Source: Nonomuraea glycinis
GTDB taxonomy: Bacteria > Actinomycetota > Actinomycetes > Streptosporangiales > Streptosporangiaceae
Length of the DNA stretch: 64,000 bases
Direction: 5' to 3'
Assembly: GCF_014646515.1 (NCBI RefSeq)
Contig: NZ_BMNK01000001.1
Coordinates: forward strand, 949,701-1,013,700
Each line of letters starts with the position of its first letter. The stretch's first letter is position 1. This document shows positions 7,274 through 14,461 of this stretch, in pieces. A model generated the notes under the pieces. The model did no database searches and was not told the origin of the DNA. It saw only the letters and a program-made list of their open reading frames with translations. A program made the position numbers and the translations under genes.

Positions 7274-8516
7274 GTGTTGCTTCGTCCCTTTCGCGGAAGA
7301 CTTCGCGGATGCTGTCGAAGTTGAGGTACGGAACCGCGCCGTAGCGGCCCTGAAGGTAGCCGCGTTCGACGTTCTCGTCGCGCCGGGGATGGAATTCGGC
7401 GAGAGCGTAGAGGCTGGTGGCGCCGGAGTCGTCCTTCTCGGTGAACCAGACCTCGTCCCTGGCCATGATCTCGTTGTCGAGCATCGAGCCCAGCAGGGTC
7501 GTGTCGTGCGAGGCGAAGATCAGCTGAGCGCCTCGCTTGTTGATCACCGGGTCTCTGAACATCCGGATGAGGCTGGAGCTGAGGAGAGGGTGCAGGCTGG
7601 AGTCGATCTCGTCCGTGACGAGCACGGCGTCTCCGCGCAGGGTGATGAGGGCGTGGCCGAGCAGGGAGAGCCAGGCTCTGGTGCCCGCGCTCTCCGCCTC
7701 CAGGCTGAGGGGCACGCCGCCGGACGTTCTACGCAGGACGACCTGGGCGCGGACCGCTCTCAGCACCGCTGCGGACTCGGTGGGATCGTCCGGCGTCGGG
7801 TCGTTCGGTCTCTCCATGACCTCGGCCCGCTCCACGCCGAGATCCGCCAGTCGCAGCAGCTTGTTGAGGGCCGGGGCGAAATCCGTCTCGTTCAGCAGGA
7901 ACTTCGTGAGGTGGAGGCGCAGCTTCTCGTCCTCCTCGCCATGCTGGGCGAACATCACCTTGTTGATCAGGTCGGCGTACAGAGCGCCCAGCAGCGGATG
8001 GTTGTTGGACGCTGCGGCGGACAGGTAGAGCGAGTTGGGCCGGGTGAGCCGGCGAATGCGCTGGTTCTCGCCGGTGAGAGCGCGGCCGAAGGTGATCTCC
8101 TCGGCGCCCGATCGTTCGAACAGCTTCTTCTTGCGGCCGTGTGGGAACGTGTAGAGCCACTCGCCCAGGATCTGCGTGTCGTCGACCTCGAAGCCGTACG
8201 AATAGCGTGCGTCCTTGTGCAGGAAGTCCAGCTCGAAGAACGACGCGGCCGCCCGCCCGGCGTCTGAGAGCTTGAACGGCTGCCGGGGCACTCCGCCGAC
8301 CGGTTCCCATTGGGTGTGGGACGAGCGGATCGCGTCGCTCATCCACATCAGCGCGCTGAGGACGTTGGACTTGCCGGAGGCGTTCGCCCCGTAGATGCCG
8401 GCGACCCGGACCGTGTCGAGCTCCGTGGTCTCGCCGCGGCGCGGCACGGCGACGAGGGAGAGGGTCTGCTCGTCGCGGATGGACCGATGGTTGGCCACTC
8501 TGAAGCGCAACAGCAC
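7257..8516 (-). CDS. rloA: AAA-family ATPase, RloA/AbiLi-like defence protein
   Basis: A 419-aa ATPase of the SMC/OLD-like class. It opens with MLLRFRVANHRSIRDEQTLSL, typical of the family. Walker A is GANASGKS at 43-50, Walker B is VLVTDEIDSSLHP, and the switch histidine is in LIFASHDT. It lacks a TOPRIM domain of its own; that activity is supplied by the overlapping rloB gene. Homologous pairs act against phage by sensing infection and triggering nuclease activity (family knowledge). The GTG at 8516 follows GAGGAGA with 8-nt spacing. The 110 bp upstream of the start is the only promoter space before the HAD gene, which is on the same strand but ends at 8627, so the defence pair likely has its own promoter. 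Confidence 0.9.
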   Translation of the reverse strand: MLLRFRVANHRSIRDEQTLSLVAVPRRGETTELDTVRVAGIYGANASGKSNVLSALMWMSDAIRSSHTQWEPVGGVPRQPFKLSDAGRAAASFFELDFLHKDARYSYGFEVDDTQILGEWLYTFPHGRKKKLFERSGAEEITFGRALTGENQRIRRLTRPNSLYLSAAASNNHPLLGALYADLINKVMFAQHGEEDEKLRLHLTKFLLNETDFAPALNKLLRLADLGVERAEVMERPNDPTPDDPTESAAVLRAVRAQVVLRRTSGGVPLSLEAESAGTRAWLSLLGHALITLRGDAVLVTDEIDSSLHPLLSSSLIRMFRDPVINKRGAQLIFASHDTTLLGSMLDNEIMARDEVWFTEKDDSGATSLYALAEFHPRRDENVERGYLQGRYGAVPYLNFDSIREVFRERDEATREPQA

Positions 8517-8626
8517 GACGATCTTCTCCTCATCCGCCAGCCTGCGGTCAGGCTACACTTTCGCGCCTTCTTATGAAGAGATTCCCCCACAGAGGCTTTG
8601 AAAGCGCTTCAGGCGGACGCTGACCG

Positions 8627-9379
8627 TCAGGCGTGGCGGATGTCGCGGAGGGTTGGCAGGCCGTGTTTCGGGTGGACCACCAGGACGCGGCAGCCTGCTG
8701 ACGTGGCGGCGGTGACGCCTGTGGGGCTGTCCTCGATGGCCACGCAGTGGCTCGGGTCGGCGCCGAGCCGTCGCGCCGCCTCCAGATAAGGGTCTGGGTA
8801 CGGCTTGCCGCGCGTGGTGTCCTCAGCCGCGACGACCTGGGCGAAACGGTGCCCGAGTCTCGGCAGCACCAGGTCGACGATGCTGCGCGGGGAGGCGCTG
8901 ACCAGGGCGGTGGGCAGGCGGGCGGCGGCGAGCTCGTGCAGCAGGGCCGTGGCGCCCGGTATGAGCTCCACGCCCTGCTCGACGCGCTGGGCGAACGACT
9001 CGGTGAGGAGGCGGATCAGGTCGGCGGCAGGCTGGGCGGGCGTAGCGCGTTCAGGGAAGTGAGGGGGCGGGGTGGCGGCCAGGAGGTGGGCGGCCGTGTC
9101 CTCGACCGTGCGGCCGAGGACGTGCGGGGTGTCGGCGGGGCCCAGTTCGACGCCGAGCGTGCGCGCCACCGACACCGTGGCCTGCCACCAGTGCGGCTCG
9201 CTGTCCACCAGGGTGCCGTCCAGGTCGAACAGCACCGCCTGCAGAGCCCAGGACGACCCTGCAGGCGGCCCGTCGAACCGCGGTCCTCCGGCGGACCCAT
9301 CAGAAGGCGGGCCATCCGGCATTTCAGGCGGCCCGGGGAAATCGCCAGGTGGCTTGTCGGGTGGTAGGTCAGACGGCAT
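8627..9379 (-). CDS. HAD-family phosphatase (beta-phosphoglucomutase-like)
   Basis: A 250-aa protein with a subclass-I HAD core. Motif I is FDLDGTLVDSE (nucleophile DLD), motif II is LVSASP, motif III lysine is in RGKPYPDPY, and motif IV is CVAIEDSPTG. A helical cap lies between motifs I and II. The first 45 residues are proline- and glycine-rich and have no known function, which is unusual; the true start could be further in, but no better ribosome site is visible. The ATG lies inside the end of the ABC ATPase gene (11-bp overlap), so it is the last gene of the importer operon. A phosphatase in that position suggests the imported compound, or its product, is a phosphate ester. It is not a phosphonoacetaldehydase by motif I. 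Confidence 0.85.
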   Translation of the reverse strand: MPSDLPPDKPPGDFPGPPEMPDGPPSDGSAGGPRFDGPPAGSSWALQAVLFDLDGTLVDSEPHWWQATVSVARTLGVELGPADTPHVLGRTVEDTAAHLLAATPPPHFPERATPAQPAADLIRLLTESFAQRVEQGVELIPGATALLHELAAARLPTALVSASPRSIVDLVLPRLGHRFAQVVAAEDTTRGKPYPDPYLEAARRLGADPSHCVAIEDSPTGVTAATSAGCRVLVVHPKHGLPTLRDIRHA

Positions 9380-10448
9380 CGGCGGGTTCGGTGACGGGGG
9401 CGGGGACCGTGACCGTGCGGGGGGCCACCAGGACCGGTCGTTCCACCAGGCGCACCGTGACCCGGGTGCCGGCGGCGAGCCGTACCGCCTCGTGGCCCGG
9501 CACGTCGGCGAGGACCTCGCCGCCCGCCAGGGCCAGCCGCAGCCGGACGGACGAGCCGCGGAACGACGCGACCAGCACCTCGGCCTCGCCGTCCTCGGCG
9601 GGGGTGACCTGTACGGCCTCGGGGCGGATGAGGACGTCCACTTCGGGGCTGTCGGGGGAGGGCCCGTCGATGGGCAGGGTGTGGCCGAGGACCGTGACGG
9701 TGCCCTCCGGCGAGGCTTGACCGACCAGGTGGTTCATGGTGCCGACGAACTCGGCCACGAACGGCGTGGCGGGCCGGTCGTACACCTCGGCGGGCGCCCC
9801 CACCTGCTCCAGCCGCCCGTCGCGCAGCACCGCGACCCGGTCGGCGATCGACAGGGCCTCCTCCTGGTCGTGGGTGACGAAGATGGTGGTGATGCCGAGG
9901 TCGAGCTGGAGGCGGCGGATCTCCTCCCGCAGCGCGACCCGTACCTTCGCGTCGAGCGCGGACAGCGGCTCGTCGAGCAGCAGCACGCGCGGCTCCAGGG
10001 CGAGCGCGCGGGCCAGCGCGACGCGCTGCTGCTGGCCGCCGGAGAGCTGGTGCGGGAAGCGGTCGGCGTGCGTGGGCAGGCCGACGAGCTCCAGCAGCTC
10101 GTCCGCCTTGGCCCGCCGCACCGCCACCGGCACCCGGCGGACCCGCAGGCCGAAGGCGACGTTGTCGCGGGCGTTCAGGTTGGGGAAGAGCGAGTACGAC
10201 TGGAAGACCATGCCGGCGTCGCGCTTGTTGGCGGGCACGTCGGTGATGTCCTTGCCGTCGACGAGCACGGCTCCGGAGTCGGGCCGTTCGAACCCGGCCA
10301 CGCACCGCAGCGCCGTGGTCTTGCCGCAGCCCGACGGGCCGAGCAGCGCCACGAACTCGCCGGGCTCGATGGTCAGGTCGAGGCCGTCCAGCGCGACCGT
10401 CTTGCCGAAGATCCGCCGCAGGTCGCGGAACTCCACCTTGGACGTCAT
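9369..10448 (-). CDS. ABC importer ATPase (PotA/FbpC/PhnT-like, with TOBE)
   Basis: A 359-aa ATPase. Walker A is GPSGCGKTT near residue 37, Q-loop MVFQSYSLFPN, signature LSGGQQQRVALARAL, Walker B VLLLDEPLSALD, and the H-loop FVTHDQEEAL. The last 110 residues form a TOBE-type substrate/regulatory domain (VDVLIRPEAVQVTP). This type energises import of spermidine/putrescine, ferric iron, sulfate or 2-aminoethylphosphonate. The ATG overlaps the permease stop (ATGA). It couples to the two permeases and the lipoprotein upstream, and to the HAD phosphatase downstream. Confidence 0.9.
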   Translation of the reverse strand: MTSKVEFRDLRRIFGKTVALDGLDLTIEPGEFVALLGPSGCGKTTALRCVAGFERPDSGAVLVDGKDITDVPANKRDAGMVFQSYSLFPNLNARDNVAFGLRVRRVPVAVRRAKADELLELVGLPTHADRFPHQLSGGQQQRVALARALALEPRVLLLDEPLSALDAKVRVALREEIRRLQLDLGITTIFVTHDQEEALSIADRVAVLRDGRLEQVGAPAEVYDRPATPFVAEFVGTMNHLVGQASPEGTVTVLGHTLPIDGPSPDSPEVDVLIRPEAVQVTPAEDGEAEVLVASFRGSSVRLRLALAGGEVLADVPGHEAVRLAAGTRVTVRLVERPVLVAPRTVTVPAPVTEPADAV

Positions 10449-11299
10449 TTCTTCTCCCTACCGAAAGCGCTGGAGACCGCGAGCAGCAGCAGCCAGATGA
10501 GCAGCAGGCTGAGGATGGAGACCGCGACCGACACCTGACCCCGGGAGCCGGAGATCGTCACGATCCACACCGCGAACGGCTGATAGCCGAGCAGCCTGGC
10601 CACGGTGAACTCGCCGAAGACCAGGGCGAGCGTCAGGAACGAGGCGCTGGCCAGGGCCGAGCGCAGATTGGGCACGATCACCCGCAGCAGCACGTACGGC
10701 CACGAAGCCCCCAGGTTGCGGGCGGCCTCCACGAGCGTGCGCACGTCCATGGTGCGCAGCCCGGCGTCCAGCGACCGGTAGACGAACGGCAACACCAGCA
10801 CGACGTACGCCAGCACCAGCACGATCGGGAAGGCCGGGTCCTGGACCGCGATGAGCGTGGCCCAGAACGGGGTCGGCGCGAGCACCTCGGCCCCGGTGCG
10901 CAGCGAGGTGCCGAGCCCGGCCACGAACGTGATCGGCGGCACCACCAGCGGCAGCGTGCACAGCACCTCCATCACCGGCCGCAGCCGCGGCGCGCTGAGC
11001 CGTACGGCCAGCATCGCCGGGAGCGTCAGCAGCAGGACCAGCACGATGGTGGCGAGCCCGAGCCCCAGGGAGAGCGCCAGGCTGGCGGCGAAGCCCTCGG
11101 CCGTGAGCAGCTCGCCGTAGGCCTCGAACGACACGCCGGTGGTGGGGGTGTAGATGGTGTACCAGAGGGAGGCGCCGAGGGGCACCAGGAAGTAGAGCGC
11201 GGCCAGCAGGAGCACGACCGCCCGCCAGACCCTGGGCCGGGCGGGCGGCCCGGCCGACGGCACGACCAGCGGCTGCTCCAGGCCCGTCACCGCAGCCAT
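10445..11299 (-). CDS. ABC importer permease (binding-protein-dependent)
   Basis: A 284-aa inner-membrane permease with six predicted helices, starting with VLLLAALYFLVPLGASLWYT. The EAA loop that contacts the ATPase is seen as EAARNLGASWPYVLLRVIVPNLRSA. Family members resemble PotC/PhnV. The start lies 13 bp inside the end of the other permease gene and the stop overlaps the ATPase start, so it is the middle of a tightly coupled operon. It is likely the second subunit of a heterodimeric channel. Confidence 0.88.
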   Translation of the reverse strand: MAAVTGLEQPLVVPSAGPPARPRVWRAVVLLLAALYFLVPLGASLWYTIYTPTTGVSFEAYGELLTAEGFAASLALSLGLGLATIVLVLLLTLPAMLAVRLSAPRLRPVMEVLCTLPLVVPPITFVAGLGTSLRTGAEVLAPTPFWATLIAVQDPAFPIVLVLAYVVLVLPFVYRSLDAGLRTMDVRTLVEAARNLGASWPYVLLRVIVPNLRSALASASFLTLALVFGEFTVARLLGYQPFAVWIVTISGSRGQVSVAVSILSLLLIWLLLLAVSSAFGREKK

Positions 11300-12108
11300 C
11301 GGGTGCTCCTTCTCTGCAGTGGCAGGTAGACGGCCATCACCAGGCCGGCGATCACGATCATGTTGAGGCTGAGCGCGAGCGCGACGTTCTCCTGGCCGAT
11401 GAGCACGTCACTGGTCAGCGCGTTCGCGATCTTGAGCGTGACCAGCGGCACGACGGTGCCCGCGCCCATGGCCGCCGCCGTGGCGTAGGCGGCGAACGCC
11501 CCGCCGAACAGCAGCACCACGCCGCCGAGCAGGGCCGGCGTCAGCACGGGCAGGCCGACGTAGCGCCAGTAGTGCCAGGAGGTGGCGCCGTTGTTGGCCG
11601 CCGCCTCCCGCCACTGCGGCCGCAGCCCGTCCAGCGCCGGTGCCATGACCAGCACCATCAGCGGGACCGAGAAGTACAGGTAGACGACGACCAGGCCCCA
11701 GAAGGTGTACAGGGCGCCGGTGGGCAGCCCCAGCAGCCCGCTGACCACGCCGGAGTTGCCCAGCGTGGCCACCCAGAAGAAGGCCAGCGGGACGCCGCCG
11801 AAGTTGGCCAGCACGCCGGACGCCGTCAGCACCGAGTGCCGCAGCGCCGCGAACCTGGAGGTGACCACGGCGTAGGCGAGGAACGTGCCGAGCACGGCCC
11901 CGAGCAGCGCCACCACGGCCGACACCTGGACGCTGCCGGCGATCGAGGTGAGGTTGCCGCCCTCCAGGCTCTGGCGCATGTTGGCCAGCGTCGGCTCGCC
12001 CCGCGAGGTGAAGGCGCCCACCAGCAGGGCCACCAGGGGGAGGCCGAAGACGAAGGCGTAGAAGGCGAGCAGGGGCAGCGCGCCGAGCCACCCCTTGGGC
12101 CGCCTCAT
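11287..12108 (-). CDS. ABC importer permease (binding-protein-dependent)
   Basis: A 273-aa permease with six membrane segments, from LPLLAFYAFVFGLPLVALLV to MIVIAGLVMAVYLPL. The EAA motif is REAAANNGATSWHYWRYVGLPVLTPALLGG. The open frame extends far upstream, but the ATG at 12108 overlaps the TGA of the binding-protein gene (ATGA), and the protein from there has the right length, so this start is secure. It pairs with the following permease to form the transport channel. Confidence 0.88.
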   Translation of the reverse strand: MRRPKGWLGALPLLAFYAFVFGLPLVALLVGAFTSRGEPTLANMRQSLEGGNLTSIAGSVQVSAVVALLGAVLGTFLAYAVVTSRFAALRHSVLTASGVLANFGGVPLAFFWVATLGNSGVVSGLLGLPTGALYTFWGLVVVYLYFSVPLMVLVMAPALDGLRPQWREAAANNGATSWHYWRYVGLPVLTPALLGGVVLLFGGAFAAYATAAAMGAGTVVPLVTLKIANALTSDVLIGQENVALALSLNMIVIAGLVMAVYLPLQRRSTRWLR

Positions 12109-13256
12109 CCGGAGATCGCGGCGTCCCAGCCGCCGGCCAGCTTGGCCTTGGCCGCGTCGACCTGCTCGCTCGTGGGGAAGGTGGGCGTGCCGTCCACCTT
12201 GGGCAGCGCCTCGGCCGCGGCCTTGTCCACGGTGCCGTCGGCCTCCATCACGGGCAGCAGGACCGGCCTGGCGAAGCCCTTCAGGTAGAGGTTCTGGCCT
12301 TCGGCGCTGTAGAGGTATTCCTGCCACAGGCGGGCCGCCGCCGGGTGCGGGGCGTCCTTGTTGATCGCCTGGGCGTACATCTGGAAGTACTTGCCGTCGC
12401 TGGGGATGTTGACCTGCCAGTCGAGGCCCTTGGCGGCCATCTGGGGGGCGTAGGCGGCGTTGTTGTAGTCCCAGTCGATGCTGATCTGGGTCTCGCCCTT
12501 CTCGATGGTCGCCGGGGTGGTCTCGACCGGGTTGAAGTTGCCCGCGTCCTTCAGCTTCTTGAAGAAGTCCAGGCCGGGCTGGATGTCGTCGAAGGAGCCG
12601 CCGCTGGCGATCGAGGCGGCGTAGACGCCGGCGAAGGCCGAGCCGGACTTGGTCGGGTTGCCGTTCAGCGCGACCTTGCCCTTGTACTCCGGCTTGAGCA
12701 GGTCGGCGAAGCTCGTCGGGCAGGCGCTGATCTTCTTGGCGTCGCAGCCGATCGAGATGTAGCCGCCGTAGTCGTTGGTCCAGAGCCCGGTGGGCTCCTT
12801 CTGGCCTTCGGGGATCTTGTCGAAGGTCTGCACCTTGTACGGCGCGAACAGGCCCTCGGTGGCACCGCTGATCGCGAAGGACTGGCCGAGGTCGAGCACG
12901 TCGGGGGCGCGGTCCTGGCCCTTGCGGGTCTTGACGGCGTTGATCTCGTCGGCGCTGGCCGCGTCCGGGTCCTCGCTCTCGATCTTGATGCCGTACTTCG
13001 CCTCGAACGCCTTGATGATCTCGCCGTAGTTGGCCCAGTCGGGCGGCAGCGCGATGACGTGGAGATTGCCCTCCTTCTTGGCCGCCTCGACCAGCTTGTC
13101 GAGGCCGCCGAAGTCGGCGGCGGAGGTCGCGGTGCTCGCGTTCACGCCGCCTTCCGTGGTCGACGCCTGCTGAGCTGATGGCGCGGCGCCGCACGCCGCG
13201 GTAACAACGGTCAGGGCAGCGATGACGCCTGCCACACGAGCGCGAGGTGTGAACAC
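12105..13256 (-). CDS. ABC importer substrate-binding lipoprotein
   Basis: A 383-aa periplasmic-type binding protein anchored as a lipoprotein. From the GTG at 13256 it has a short basic start, a hydrophobic core VAGVIAALTVVTAAC, and a lipobox cysteine at residue 22. The mature part reads KEGNLHVIALPPDWANYGEIIKAFEAKYGIKI, typical of the Fe3+/2-aminoethylphosphonate/spermidine class (SBP_bac_6). This GTG is chosen because GTGGAGG lies 5 nt upstream; upstream alternatives (GTG 13268 and earlier) have no such site and would add non-signal residues. First gene of the importer operon, divergent from a GntR regulator. Substrate unknown; a phosphate ester or phosphonate is suggested by the HAD enzyme in the operon. 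Confidence 0.88.
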   Translation of the reverse strand: MFTPRARVAGVIAALTVVTAACGAAPSAQQASTTEGGVNASTATSAADFGGLDKLVEAAKKEGNLHVIALPPDWANYGEIIKAFEAKYGIKIESEDPDAASADEINAVKTRKGQDRAPDVLDLGQSFAISGATEGLFAPYKVQTFDKIPEGQKEPTGLWTNDYGGYISIGCDAKKISACPTSFADLLKPEYKGKVALNGNPTKSGSAFAGVYAASIASGGSFDDIQPGLDFFKKLKDAGNFNPVETTPATIEKGETQISIDWDYNNAAYAPQMAAKGLDWQVNIPSDGKYFQMYAQAINKDAPHPAAARLWQEYLYSAEGQNLYLKGFARPVLLPVMEADGTVDKAAAEALPKVDGTPTFPTSEQVDAAKAKLAGGWDAAISG

Positions 13257-13297
13257 GTGGGCCTCCACTCCGGGGGTGTGGGAAGAATTTAAGGGAA

Positions 13298-13311
13298 CTT
13301 GTACAAACAAG
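13298..13311. promoter_or_regulatory. Candidate GntR operator between importer operon and regulator
   Basis: The 14-bp inverted repeat CTTGTACAAACAAG (5-bp arms, with TTGTACAA itself a palindrome) lies between the divergent binding-protein and GntR/UTRA genes. HutC-type GntR proteins commonly bind short AT-rich palindromes with a GTAC or GTNTANAC core in such positions. The assignment is by position and symmetry only. Confidence 0.4.
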
Positions 13312-13366
13312 CGAGCCCTAGTAAGTCGCATATACATTGCTCTTTTGTGAACTGGGAGGGTCGTAG

Positions 13367-14113
13367 ATGGTTGCGCGCTATGAACGGATAGCCGATGAGC
13401 TGCGCGACGAGATCCTCACCGGTGTCCACCCGGTCGGCGCGCAGCTCCCCTCCGAGGCCGAGCTGGCCGAACGGCACCGCGCGGCCCGGGGGACCGTGCG
13501 GCAGGCGGTCGCCGTCCTGGTGGCCGAGGGCCTGGTCGGATCGCGGCAGGGAGCCAGGCGCATCGTGCTCGGCAACGCGCGCAGCCAGAGCTTCGCCGAG
13601 CTGCACAGCTTCGCCCAGTGGGCGCGCGCCAACGGCTACCGGTTCGAGGGTCAGGTGATCCGCCAGCACCGCCGGCCGCCGAGCGCCGCCGAGGCCGCCA
13701 GGCTCGGCCCGCAGGAGGTGCTCGACGTGCTGCGGCTGCGGTCGCTGGAGGGCGAGCCGGTGCTGCTGGAGCGGACGGCGTACGCGCACTGGATCGCCCC
13801 GGCGGTCGAGGCGCTGCCGCCGGAGTGCGAGTCGGTCACCGAGGCGCTCTACGACTCGGCCGGCCTGGTGTTCGCCTACGGCGAGCATCTCATCGACGCG
13901 GTCTCGGCGGGCGCGCAGGACGCCCGCTTGCTCGGGGTACGGCGCGGCAGCCCCCTGCTGCGCCAGCGCCGGGCCACCACCACCTACGAGGGCCGGCCCG
14001 TGGAGTGCTCCGACGACCGTTACCGGGCGGGCAGCGTGGCCTTCAGCATCCGCAACTCGCTGGGCGCCAACTCGCTCGTCCGGCGGGCGGGCGACTTGCA
14101 CTTCGGGGCGTAA
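13367..14113 (+). CDS. GntR-family (HutC/UTRA) transcriptional regulator
   Basis: A 248-aa regulator. The winged helix-turn-helix covers residues 5-68 (YERIADELRDEILTGVHPVG, LPSEAELAERHRAARGTVRQAV), and a UTRA effector domain follows (RRPPSAAEAARLGPQEVLDVLRLRSLEGEPVLLERTAY, with the typical end RYRAGSVAFSI). GGGAGGG lies 7 nt before the ATG. It is divergent from the importer operon and very likely represses it until the imported substrate or its metabolite binds the UTRA domain. Its stop is immediately followed by an SOS-type palindrome belonging to the next operon. Confidence 0.9.
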   Translation: MVARYERIADELRDEILTGVHPVGAQLPSEAELAERHRAARGTVRQAVAVLVAEGLVGSRQGARRIVLGNARSQSFAELHSFAQWARANGYRFEGQVIRQHRRPPSAAEAARLGPQEVLDVLRLRSLEGEPVLLERTAYAHWIAPAVEALPPECESVTEALYDSAGLVFAYGEHLIDAVSAGAQDARLLGVRRGSPLLRQRRATTTYEGRPVECSDDRYRAGSVAFSIRNSLGANSLVRRAGDLHFGA

Positions 14114-14125
14114 GAACATATGTTC
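14114..14125. promoter_or_regulatory. LexA/SOS box upstream of the dnaE2 operon
   Basis: GAACATATGTTC is a perfect 12-bp palindrome matching the actinobacterial SOS box core (GAAC-N4-GTTC); the base after it is G, extending the right half to GTTCG. It lies 70 bp before the start of the DUF6504-dnaE2 pair, whose mycobacterial dnaE2 counterpart is LexA-controlled. This supports DNA-damage induction of the operon. Confidence 0.8.
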
Positions 14126-14194
14126 GATACGTAGCAAGCACCCGTCTTCCCCCGGGTGGCTCAGCATCCGACCAGAGCCGCGGGGAGAAGCGTC

Positions 14195-14461
14195 TTGAGC
14201 AGACTCTATGGCGATCCGATAGAGGTGTGGACCAGGGACGGGGAGCCGACCCAGTTCGTCTGGCACGACCGCCTCTACCTCGTCCGCCGCGTCCTCGACC
14301 ACTGGGTGGTCGCGCGCGAGTGGTGGAAGACCAGCGAGGGGGATCCCGGTGAGCGCCGGTTCTGGCGGGTCGAGGCCAGCCCGGGGCGCGAGGTCGGCTC
14401 GTACGAGCTGAGGTTCGACACCGCCGGCAGTGGCTGGCTGCTCATGAGGGCGTGGGACTGA
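14195..14461 (+). CDS. DUF6504 family protein
   Basis: An 88-aa protein with VLDHWVVAREWWKTSEGD, FWRVEASPGREVGSYELRFD and WLLMRAWD, the conserved pattern of DUF6504. These proteins are encoded with dnaE2 and imuB in actinomycete mutasome operons; the function is not established, but a role as an accessory factor for translesion synthesis is plausible. I chose the TTG at 14195 because GGGGAGA precedes it by 7 nt; an upstream GTG (14156) has no ribosome site. It ends in TGATG, overlapping the dnaE2 start by one base, so the two are coupled. It is downstream of an SOS box. Confidence 0.75.
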   Translation: MSRLYGDPIEVWTRDGEPTQFVWHDRLYLVRRVLDHWVVAREWWKTSEGDPGERRFWRVEASPGREVGSYELRFDTAGSGWLLMRAWD

